Assembly: GCF_028863945.1 (NCBI RefSeq)
Contig: NZ_JARBEA010000019.1
Location: 1 to 41,500 of the forward strand
Length of the DNA: 41,500 nt
Source: Jeotgalibaca caeni
Lineage (GTDB): Bacteria; Bacillota; Bacilli; Lactobacillales; Aerococcaceae
Reading direction: 5' to 3'
The position numbers were made by a program, and so were the translations under genes. The first letter of the stretch is position 1. Each line of letters begins with the position of its first letter. Under the pieces are notes generated by a model that ran no database searches, had not been told where the DNA came from, and saw nothing but the letters and a program-made list of their open reading frames with translations. Shown here one piece after another: positions 34,515 through 41,500 of this stretch.

Positions 34515-35438
34515 TTAATACTTCTTGATGCTCAAGTAATCAATGTAATGATTATCTGCCTTATGGATAATCAAATCAGCGCGCGTCATGGTTGGCGCGA
34601 TATACTCAGTCAGATTCTTCAAGTTTACGTTCTTCCAAACACCCTTTGCCATTTGGATCGCTTCTTCTCGATCACCGATTGCATAACTATGGTAGTAATT
34701 ATCAGGCTGGTCTTTGGCCAAATCCATTAACATCTCGAAGCGTTCCAAATACCATTTCTCAATATTTTCTACTTCTGCATCCACATAAATGGAAAAATCG
34801 AAAAAGTCACTGACATAGATGGTTTGATTACTCGGAAGTTGTAACACATTAATCCCTTCTACAATGAGTATATCAGGCTGATCCACTTCCTCAAACCTAT
34901 CTGGTACAATATCATAAATTCGATGCGAATACACGGGAAATTGGACATTTTCCTTCCCAGTTTTCACGTCTAGTAAAAATTGAATCAAGCGCTCCATATC
35001 ATAACTCTCCGGAAATCCCTTTCGGTTCATGATATCTCGTTTTTTTAGTTCCGCATTCGGATATAGAAAACCGTCTGTCGTGATCATTTCAATTTTTTTA
35101 TCCGCGTAAAATTTTTGAAGCAAGTTCTGCAGCACACGAGCCGTGGTACTCTTCCCAACAGCTACACTTCCCGAAACACCAATAATGAGCGGAGAAGGAT
35201 CAAATGGGTGTTGCAAAAACTTACTCTTTACCCGATTTAAGTTTCGATAGTTTTGTTGTACGAGGTCAATCATTTCTACAAGCGGTACATAAATATCTTT
35301 CACGTCTGCCAAGGACAGCTTATCATTTAAGGCAGTCAAACTCATTAATTTTTCTTCCGAAATCATCGGAATCGATTCTTCATGGAATGTTCTCCATTCA
35401 GCTCGTTCAATATGATGGTAGTTGCTATTAGAAGTCAT
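34515..35438 (-). CDS. coaA: Pantothenate kinase, type I
   Basis: 307 residues; phosphorylates pantothenate in the first step of coenzyme A synthesis. P-loop GVSGSVAVGKSTTARVL (about residues 93-109), DGFLYPN, the KGFPESYD segment, IVEGINVLQ and the C-terminal ADLIIHKADNHYID are all typical of CoaA. Full length. AAAGGAATC precedes the ATG at 35438. It is divergent from the small membrane protein/permease operon. Confidence 0.96.
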   Translation of the reverse strand: MTSNSNYHHIERAEWRTFHEESIPMISEEKLMSLTALNDKLSLADVKDIYVPLVEMIDLVQQNYRNLNRVKSKFLQHPFDPSPLIIGVSGSVAVGKSTTARVLQNLLQKFYADKKIEMITTDGFLYPNAELKKRDIMNRKGFPESYDMERLIQFLLDVKTGKENVQFPVYSHRIYDIVPDRFEEVDQPDILIVEGINVLQLPSNQTIYVSDFFDFSIYVDAEVENIEKWYLERFEMLMDLAKDQPDNYYHSYAIGDREEAIQMAKGVWKNVNLKNLTEYIAPTMTRADLIIHKADNHYIDYLSIKKY

Positions 35439-35603
35439 GCTTGATTCCTTTCATATCCTTCACATTTTCGAACATTGTAACATACCTTTTAGGAAGGGTA
35501 CCAGAGCAAATATGTAGAAGAGCAATCCAGTGTACGAAAGTGTAGTTAAATTTTCCTAAATAAAGGTGGTGTTTCATTTACTTTAAGAAGGGGCTTCGTT
35601 AAA
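35439..35603. promoter_or_regulatory. Divergent promoter region, coaA and mevalonate operon
   Basis: 165 bases between divergent start codons, with no other gene. It must hold promoters in both directions, but I cannot name clear -35/-10 pairs. Confidence 0.4.
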
Positions 35604-35876
35604 ATGAAGAAGCATAAAAGAAGAGAAAGTGGTGAAAAAATGAAAAAAAAGGAGAAATATTTAGAATTATGGGGTGATTTAGTTAGTCTCCGTGATTTAC
35701 TGCAAGCAATGCTTCTCTCCGCCGTCTTAACAATGGCTGGTTATTTCTTAGCTCCCGCCGGAGATACAACCAAACAATTGTTTTTTGGTTTAGCAGGAGC
35801 TGTGCTCGCCCTTCTCGTAAACACCATTTTTATCAAGCCCAAACGTTTGATTAAGCAAAGTAATCAAGAACGTTAA
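35604..35876 (+). CDS. Small two-helix membrane protein before TctA-like permease
   Basis: 90 residues, or 78 if the ATG at 35640 is used. AAGGGG stands 10 bases before 35604, and AAAGTGGTGA before 35640, so both starts are possible. Two membrane helices (about residues 35-52 and 58-80) are followed by a basic tail. It lies 14 bases ahead of the permease gene. Because TctB subunits are small membrane partners of TctA, this could be a reduced TctB-like or AbrB-like partner; that is inference from position. Confidence 0.7.
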   Translation: MKKHKRRESGEKMKKKEKYLELWGDLVSLRDLLQAMLLSAVLTMAGYFLAPAGDTTKQLFFGLAGAVLALLVNTIFIKPKRLIKQSNQER

Positions 35877-35890
35877 TTGGAGGAATTTTT

Positions 35891-37243
35891 GTGGATTTTC
35901 AATTACTCATTCAGATGGTCATTGTCGCACTCGGCGCTACCTTCTTATATACTTTGATTGGCTTCATCCCGGGAACGGATGAAACTGCCGTATTAATGCC
36001 TATTACATTGGCAGTGGTACTCTCAGGCGTGCATCCAATCGTTGTGTTAACCTTTTTTATTGCAGCTATTGTTTCCCTTAACCTGATGAATGCCATGCCG
36101 ACATTAGTCGTTGGGTTGCCAGGTGGGGTTCTTTCTACGCCGATGATTGGGCATTCGATGACCCTCAAAAAAGAAGGTTTAACACATCAAAACATTAAAA
36201 AGTCAGCAGTAGGCGCATTAATTGGTGTTCTTGTATCGGTTCCGATTAGCCTGCTCGTGGCAAACCTAATCGCTCCTTATGCAGAAGTAATCAAGTCCTA
36301 TTCAGGTTGGTTATTCGTTGTTGGAGCGATCTTTCTGTCGCTGATGTCGAAGGCAAAGTCACTTTCCCTCTTCATGATTCTCCCGCTTGCCCTGCTCTTT
36401 CAAAGTTTACGCACTTTGTATTGGGACTTGAATATTGTTCCAGCGGATAAGAATATTACGACTTCCTTCTTTTTAGGAATCACGGTAGGTCCTTTATTGG
36501 TAAACCTATTGTCGTTCTTGATTCGTTCAACGAGAGAAGCGGCTGAAAAAGATGAAATGGCTGAAACCTGGATTCCAGTGATTGATGGGAAACGAGAAAC
36601 GATGAACCCATTCAAGATTGCAGCTAAAGAAGAAACCATTCCAGCAGCCATCGTGGCGTTCTTTTCTACGTTTATTTTTGTATTAAGTCCAGTAGGTATT
36701 ATTATTTTATTTGGTGAACTGGTAGGTAAACGTGAAAAGGATCCTGTCAAACGTGCCAGCACTTCTATTGTTACGATGAGTGCTCTGGCACAGTCTACGT
36801 ATTTATCGGGCATTATTATTTGTGTAGTGGCACTAGGTATTCCATTATCACCCGCTGCGATTGGTCCCGGAGGTGCTTTATTTACAGCTCCTCCCGTATT
36901 GACTCTGGAAGCGAATATCCACCATGCACTCTCCATGGGCGAATTCACCTTAGCTATTTTCTTAGGTGCGCTAATTGCGATTTCCCTAGCTTATTTTCTA
37001 GCGATTCGCTATGCGACTAGAATTACTGCTTTGGTACTGACGAAAGTCCCTCATGAGGCTATTTTAGGCTTATTCATCGCCTTGGTCCTCCTCCTTTCCT
37101 ATATGGATGCCGGACTTCTGAATGTGTTTGGAGTCATGTTAATCGGATTTGTCGCAGGTTCACTAAACCGTCTGGGCATGAACTACGGGATTCAATTCAT
37201 GACCCTGTATGCTGCACCATTTATTATTTCATGGTTTGCATAA
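35891..37243 (+). CDS. TctA-like tripartite tricarboxylate transporter permease
   Basis: 450 residues with about ten to twelve membrane helices. The TctA family pattern is visible: GFIPGTDETAVLMPITL early, then a second similar half and MNAMPTLVVGLPGGVLSTPMIG. The GTG start at 35891 follows TTGGAGGAA. No TctC binding protein is seen in the window, so it may work without one. It is 26 bases ahead of mvk, in the same operon. Usual substrates are tricarboxylates or other carboxylates; the mevalonate context suggests a link to a carboxylate such as mevalonate, which is speculative. Confidence 0.8.
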   Translation: MDFQLLIQMVIVALGATFLYTLIGFIPGTDETAVLMPITLAVVLSGVHPIVVLTFFIAAIVSLNLMNAMPTLVVGLPGGVLSTPMIGHSMTLKKEGLTHQNIKKSAVGALIGVLVSVPISLLVANLIAPYAEVIKSYSGWLFVVGAIFLSLMSKAKSLSLFMILPLALLFQSLRTLYWDLNIVPADKNITTSFFLGITVGPLLVNLLSFLIRSTREAAEKDEMAETWIPVIDGKRETMNPFKIAAKEETIPAAIVAFFSTFIFVLSPVGIIILFGELVGKREKDPVKRASTSIVTMSALAQSTYLSGIIICVVALGIPLSPAAIGPGGALFTAPPVLTLEANIHHALSMGEFTLAIFLGALIAISLAYFLAIRYATRITALVLTKVPHEAILGLFIALVLLLSYMDAGLLNVFGVMLIGFVAGSLNRLGMNYGIQFMTLYAAPFIISWFA

Positions 37244-37269
37244 TAGATAGAACGTAAAGGAAGATGAAA

Positions 37270-38220
37270 ATGGAAGAAAAATTGGCAAATGGCCATTCAC
37301 ATGGGAAGATTATTTTAATGGGCGAGCATGCCGTTGTTTATGGGGAACCTTCGATTGCTCTTCCCTTTCCCGCAGCAGTTATGACAGCGACAGTTAAGCC
37401 GACAACAGGAGCGTTACTGGTTGATTGTTCCTATTACCAAGGCATTGCAAACGACATGCCGGAAGTACTACAAAGCTTGAAAAAAGCAATTGAAACAGCG
37501 TTACTTTCATTGGGGAAACCGCTGAGAAATATTCGTGTTACAATCGAAAGCACCATTCCACCTGAACGCGGGATGGGCTCTAGTGCTGCGGTTGCCGTTG
37601 CGGTAACTCGAGCGATTTATCAATATTATGGTGCGAAGTTAAGCAACGAAGCTTTATTGGAACTGGTTCACCTTTCAGAACAAGTAGCACATGGAAATCC
37701 AAGCGGACTAGATGCGGTAACGACAAGCGGTGACGAGCCGGTCTTTTTCCGTAAAGGACATCCCTTCATCCCCTTCCAGTTACATATGGATGCCTACCTA
37801 ATCGTAGCAGACACCGGCGTGACTGGACAAACGAAAGAAGCTGTTTCCAGTATTGCCAGCCGAATTGAAAATGGTGACCAAAAACGCACCTTAAACCAAA
37901 TTCGGTCTCTAGGAGAATTGGCAGAACAAGCACGACATTATTTAGAACAAAATCGTCCAACTGAACTAGGTCAGGCAATGGATCAAGCACATGAGCTGTT
38001 GACTGATCTAGGCGTTTCAAGTCCCGAGTTAAACCAACTTGTTTCTGCAGCAAATGCAGCAGGCGCGCTAGGGGCAAAGTTGACCGGTGGCGGCCGTGGT
38101 GGTTGTATGATTGCTCTAGCAGAAACAAAAGAAGATGCTGAACAAGTGAGTGCTGCTCTTCGTGAAGCTGGTGCAGTGGCAACGTGGATTACCCACCTAA
38201 GACAGGAGGAAGAAAAATGA
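37270..38220 (+). CDS. mvk: Mevalonate kinase
   Basis: 316 residues, GHMP kinase family; converts mevalonate to 5-phosphomevalonate. The ATP motif PERGMGSSAAVAVA lies at about 100-113, HGNPSGLDA follows, and the C-terminal KLTGGGRGGCMIAL closes the fold. I prefer ATG 37270 because AAAGGA lies eight bases before it; the ATG at 37264 abuts that site. It overlaps mvaD by four bases. Confidence 0.96.
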   Translation: MEEKLANGHSHGKIILMGEHAVVYGEPSIALPFPAAVMTATVKPTTGALLVDCSYYQGIANDMPEVLQSLKKAIETALLSLGKPLRNIRVTIESTIPPERGMGSSAAVAVAVTRAIYQYYGAKLSNEALLELVHLSEQVAHGNPSGLDAVTTSGDEPVFFRKGHPFIPFQLHMDAYLIVADTGVTGQTKEAVSSIASRIENGDQKRTLNQIRSLGELAEQARHYLEQNRPTELGQAMDQAHELLTDLGVSSPELNQLVSAANAAGALGAKLTGGGRGGCMIALAETKEDAEQVSAALREAGAVATWITHLRQEEEK

Positions 38221-39224
38221 GACAAGCAGCAGTTCGTGCACACACGAATATCGCTTTGATCAAGTACTGGGGAAAGCGGGATGAAGAATACTTCCTTCCG
38301 ATGAACAGTAGTCTTTCTCTTACTTTGAATGAGTTATATACCGATACATGCGTTACTTTTGATGAAACATTAGAAGCTGATTTATTTTATCTGAACGGGA
38401 AACAACAAAGTGAACAAGAGACGGTAAAAATTTCTCGTTTTCTTGATTTATTTCGCAAAGAAGCCAATCTCTCTGTGCGAGCTCGCGTGGAAAGCATCAA
38501 CCATGTTCCCACAGCAGCTGGTCTAGCCTCTTCTGCTTCTGCATTTGCTGCCTTAGCAGGCGCGGCAAACCTTGCAACAGGACTGCAGTTAGATGATCAA
38601 ACCCTCTCCATGTTTGCCCGCCAAGGAAGCGGCAGCGCGACACGTAGTATTTACGGCGGCTTTGTTGAATGGAACAAAGGGACTTCTCCAACGGATTCGT
38701 ATGCGATTCCGGTTGATGATGCGGATTGGGATATCGGTATGGTCATTGTTGCGGTAAACCGTTCAGCGAAGAAAGTTTCGAGCCGAGTTGGAATGAAGCA
38801 AACTGTTGAAACTTCTCCTTTTTACCCTTCTTGGGTAGAGACAGCAGAAACTGATCTACAAGCAATCAAAGAAGCAATCAAAGAGCGCGATTTTCAGACA
38901 ATGGGTGAAATTGCAGAGCACAGTGCTATGAAAATGCATGGCTCGATGTTGGGGGCTAATCCGCCCATTATGTACTTTGAACCTAATAGTATTCAAGCGA
39001 TTCAATGTGTAAATCGTTTGAGAGAGCAAGGCGTGCTTTGTTATGTTACAATGGATGCCGGTCCGAATGTAAAGGTACTCTGCCGACTATCTCAGGCAAA
39101 ACAAATTAAAGAAGAACTATCCAAATATTTCAATGAAGAACAGCTCCTCGTCACTGGACCAGGAGAAGGAATACGAGAGTTAACCAAAGAAGAAGTCACT
39201 GCATACGGGTGGAAACGATCGTAG
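38217..39224 (+). CDS. mvaD: Diphosphomevalonate decarboxylase
   Basis: 335 residues; makes isopentenyl diphosphate from mevalonate diphosphate with ATP. NIALIKYWGKRDE near the N-terminus, PTAAGLASSASAFAAL (about 95-110), GSGSATRSIYGGF and TMDAGPNVKVL are family hallmarks. The ATG at 38217 overlaps the mvk stop (ATGA) and has GGAGGAAG ahead, so the upstream in-frame extension is not used. Confidence 0.97.
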   Translation: MRQAAVRAHTNIALIKYWGKRDEEYFLPMNSSLSLTLNELYTDTCVTFDETLEADLFYLNGKQQSEQETVKISRFLDLFRKEANLSVRARVESINHVPTAAGLASSASAFAALAGAANLATGLQLDDQTLSMFARQGSGSATRSIYGGFVEWNKGTSPTDSYAIPVDDADWDIGMVIVAVNRSAKKVSSRVGMKQTVETSPFYPSWVETAETDLQAIKEAIKERDFQTMGEIAEHSAMKMHGSMLGANPPIMYFEPNSIQAIQCVNRLREQGVLCYVTMDAGPNVKVLCRLSQAKQIKEELSKYFNEEQLLVTGPGEGIRELTKEEVTAYGWKRS

Positions 39225-39246
39225 TCAGGAAGAAAGGAAGAGGAAT

Positions 39247-40332
39247 TTGATAAAAGCAAGCGCGCCAGGAAAATTATTCATTGCAGGTGAGTATGCCGTA
39301 GTAACCCATAATCACCCTGCTATTTTAATTGCTGTCAACCAATTTATCACGGTAACATTGGAAGAAGCTGAAGATGAAGGGACGATTCACTCGTCATTGA
39401 ATGGTGGGCTGCCAATTCCTTGGACCAGACAAGAAGGTAAGTTATCCATTGATGAGCGGGAAAATCCGTTCATTTATATTACCCAAGCAGTCAAAATAAC
39501 AGAGCAATATATTCAAGAACAAGGAAAAGAATTGGTCTATTTCCACCTCTCCGTCGAGAGCAAATTAGATAATTCCCATGGAAAAAAATATGGCCTTGGC
39601 TCAAGCGGTGCGGTTACCGTAGCAACGATTAAAGCATTATTGCAGTTTTACGCATTGCCGTCTTCTAATGAATTAGTTTATAAGTTAGCAGCACTCGCTC
39701 ACCTATCGGTAAACAGCAATGGTTCATTTGGTGACATTGCAGCAAGCTCGTATACGGGATGGATTGCTTATTCTTGCTTTGACCGCAACTGGGTATTAAC
39801 GCAAAAAGAAACCCAATCCATTTCCCAGCTCGTTAATCTTGCATGGCCTGGATTGATGATTCGTCGGTTAAACCCTTCACGAAAATTGCGGTTATTAATC
39901 GGGTGGACCGGTTCTCCTGCTTCCACTACCCACTTAGTTGACAAAGTAAATCACAAGCGCAGTGGCTTGAATGAATTTTTCCCACAGTTTTTAACACAGA
40001 GTAAACGATATGTTAATGAATTAATTGATGCCTTTGATCACGATCACTTATCCGCTATTAAGACGGGCATCCGCTCCAATCGTCAGTTATTGAATGAACT
40101 TGCAGAACAAACAGGTGTCCTGATTGAAACGAAGTTGCTTACCAAGCTTATTCAAATCGCAGAACAGTTTGGTGGAGCTGCTAAAAGTTCTGGCGCTGGC
40201 GGTGGTGATTGCGGCATTGTCTTAATCGAGCAAGACGCTAATATTACAGATTTACTACATCAATGGCAAGAAGCTGGTATCCAGCACCTAGACCTTCAAG
40301 TGTATCAAGAAGATCAGGAGGAAAAAGAATGA
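39247..40332 (+). CDS. pmk: Phosphomevalonate kinase
   Basis: 361 residues, GHMP kinase; phosphorylates phosphomevalonate. APGKLFIAGEYAVV at the start, KYGLGSSGAVTVATI (about 115) and AKSSGAGGGDCGIVL near the end are diagnostic. The start is TTG at 39247 behind AGGAAGAGGAA. It overlaps fni by four bases. Confidence 0.96.
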   Translation: MIKASAPGKLFIAGEYAVVTHNHPAILIAVNQFITVTLEEAEDEGTIHSSLNGGLPIPWTRQEGKLSIDERENPFIYITQAVKITEQYIQEQGKELVYFHLSVESKLDNSHGKKYGLGSSGAVTVATIKALLQFYALPSSNELVYKLAALAHLSVNSNGSFGDIAASSYTGWIAYSCFDRNWVLTQKETQSISQLVNLAWPGLMIRRLNPSRKLRLLIGWTGSPASTTHLVDKVNHKRSGLNEFFPQFLTQSKRYVNELIDAFDHDHLSAIKTGIRSNRQLLNELAEQTGVLIETKLLTKLIQIAEQFGGAAKSSGAGGGDCGIVLIEQDANITDLLHQWQEAGIQHLDLQVYQEDQEEKE

Positions 40333-41396
40333 ATATAGACTCTAATCGCAAGGACGAACACGTAGACTTGGCAGAAAGGCAATATCAAGCTGCCAGCCAG
40401 TCTGACTTTCAAAAAGTACGTTTTGTTCACCACTCCCTTCCCCAAATAAAAACGGCTGATATCTCATTAGCATCAAATTTATTAGGCTATCCAATGGAGT
40501 TGCCGTTTTACATCAATGGAATGACGGGTGGCAGCGAAAAAACAAAAACAATTAATGCGAATTTGGCCGAAGTGGCGAAGGCTACTGGCTTAATCATGGC
40601 ATCCGGGTCAGTAAGCGCAGCGATTAAACATCCTGAACTCGCTGACACATTCAAGGTGATCCGCCAAGTGAATCCTAACGGTATTGTTTTGGCTAACCTA
40701 GGTGCGCATCACACTTTAGAAAATGCAAAGCGAGCAGTTCATATTTTAGAAGCAAATGGTTTGCAGATCCACATCAATGCTCCTCAAGAACTTGTTATGC
40801 CAGAAGGTGATCGTGATTTTTCTATGTGGCTCAAGCAAATTGAGCGTATCGTAGCTAAAGTTGGGGTACCGGTTATGGTCAAAGAGGTTGGCTTTGGTAT
40901 GAGTAGAGAAACCATGGAGCAGCTCATCAGCGTTGGCGTTCAGTGGATTGACGTTTCTGGTCGTGGCGGGACAAACTTTGCCGCAATCGAGAATGCTCGC
41001 CGTACCACTTTTTCTTATGATGATTTAGAAAATTGGGGACAGTCTACTGTTCTTTCCTTGCTAGAAGGTGAAGAACTAAATGACCGCGTGCATTTATTAG
41101 CTTCTGGGGGCGTGAAGTCGCCTTATGATATTGTGAAGGCACTTGCCTTAGGTGCTGAAGCGGTTGGGCTTTCGGGACAATTCCTGCATATGGTGCTAGA
41201 AGAAGGCCCAGAGAAAACCATCGAAACCATTGCTAGCTGGAAAGAAAAAATGACATCCATTATGACGTTACTTGGTAAAAAGTCAGTTGCTGAGTTGAAG
41301 CAAACCGATGTCATCTTCCAACGTGATATTATCGACTGGTGTGAGATGCGCGGTATTGATTATCGTCGTTTCGGTATTCGTTCAAGTGAATATTAA
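40329..41396 (+). CDS. fni: Isopentenyl-diphosphate isomerase, type 2 (FMN)
   Basis: 355 residues from ATG 40329, which overlaps the pmk stop as ATGA and has GGAGGAAAAAG upstream. TIM-barrel flavoenzyme interconverting IPP and DMAPP, needing FMN and NADPH. NRKDEHV at the N-terminus, YINGMTGGSEKT, IHINAPQE, VKEVGFGMS, DVSGRGGTNF and LLASGGVKSPYD match the family. It closes the mevalonate operon. Confidence 0.96.
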   Translation: MNIDSNRKDEHVDLAERQYQAASQSDFQKVRFVHHSLPQIKTADISLASNLLGYPMELPFYINGMTGGSEKTKTINANLAEVAKATGLIMASGSVSAAIKHPELADTFKVIRQVNPNGIVLANLGAHHTLENAKRAVHILEANGLQIHINAPQELVMPEGDRDFSMWLKQIERIVAKVGVPVMVKEVGFGMSRETMEQLISVGVQWIDVSGRGGTNFAAIENARRTTFSYDDLENWGQSTVLSLLEGEELNDRVHLLASGGVKSPYDIVKALALGAEAVGLSGQFLHMVLEEGPEKTIETIASWKEKMTSIMTLLGKKSVAELKQTDVIFQRDIIDWCEMRGIDYRRFGIRSSEY

Positions 41397-41500
41397 TAAA
41401 GTAAAGATCCCTGCCGTATTTGTGGCTCTTTGTCAAGAAGTGTTGATAGTGTATTTTTCCAGTTGCATGCAGGCTAAATTTCACAATCTATCAAGCAGTA

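Noticed and set aside
36400-36948. Long minus-strand open frame of 182 codons
   Set aside because: It is antisense to the TctA-like permease gene, has no ribosome site and its composition mirrors the hydrophobic permease codons.
37766-38182. Minus-strand open frame of 138 codons
   Set aside because: It is a shadow of mvk, a convincing full-length gene on the other strand.

Overview
The window is a low-GC Gram-positive chromosome segment, most likely from Lactobacillales and perhaps a Carnobacteriaceae- or Enterococcus-like bacterium. This rests on the mevalonate-pathway operon (mvk-mvaD-pmk-fni), type I pantothenate kinase, strong AGGAGG-type ribosome binding sites, and an integrated Tn916/Tn5801-family element. 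The genus is inference; no rRNA gene is present.

Layout. (1) Positions 1-8900 are host chromosome, all on the minus strand: an unknown membrane protein, a dicarboxylate/amino-acid:cation symporter with a clear sigma-A promoter and flanking dyad, a 3-methyladenine glycosylase, an orphan beta-class DNA methyltransferase next to recQ, a D-2-hydroxyacid dehydrogenase, a small unknown protein, and an XRE regulator/membrane protein pair. Next come a palindromic repeat cluster (8728-8845) and a terminator that probably once ended guaA. (2) Positions 8905-32939 are an integrative and conjugative element (ICE) of about 24.0 kb, bounded by an 11-bp direct repeat (TATTCCCACTC) in the last codons of guaA. 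It has a Tn5801-like integration module (tyrosine integrase plus DUF3173 protein) and a Tn916-type backbone: orf7, orf8, orf9, then orf13 to orf23, with oriT between orf20 and orf21. tet(M) is absent. (3) Positions 32928-41500 are host again: guaA and coaA on the minus strand, then on the plus strand a small membrane protein, a TctA-like permease and mvk-mvaD-pmk-fni in a tight operon.

The ICE carries four accessory insertions in its Tn916-like frame. At the usual tet(M) position is a TetR / cytidine-deaminase-like / metallo-beta-lactamase-fold operon with twin palindromic operators in front of the TetR gene. Between that cargo and orf13 is a complete IS1380-family element (1675 bp, inverted repeats and TATAC target duplication). 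Between orf18 (ardA) and orf19 is a translationally coupled pair, a ClpB-C-like AAA+ ATPase and a protein of unknown function with a YFDE-type start, followed by its own terminator. At the guaA-proximal end is a three-gene ABC-three-component (ABC-3C) type conflict system: a nuclease-like third component, a small middle component and a DUF2326-like coiled-coil ATPase.

How the parts work together. Orf21, Orf16, Orf13, Orf15, Orf17, Orf19 and Orf14 form the coupling protein and mating channel. Orf20 nicks oriT, and Orf22/23 are conserved early transfer genes. ArdA protects incoming DNA from type I restriction. Int and the DUF3173 protein move the element in and out of guaA. The ABC-3C genes, and more speculatively the AAA+ pair, look like defence or inter-element conflict cargo. 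The AAA+ pair is the best candidate for a poorly described system.
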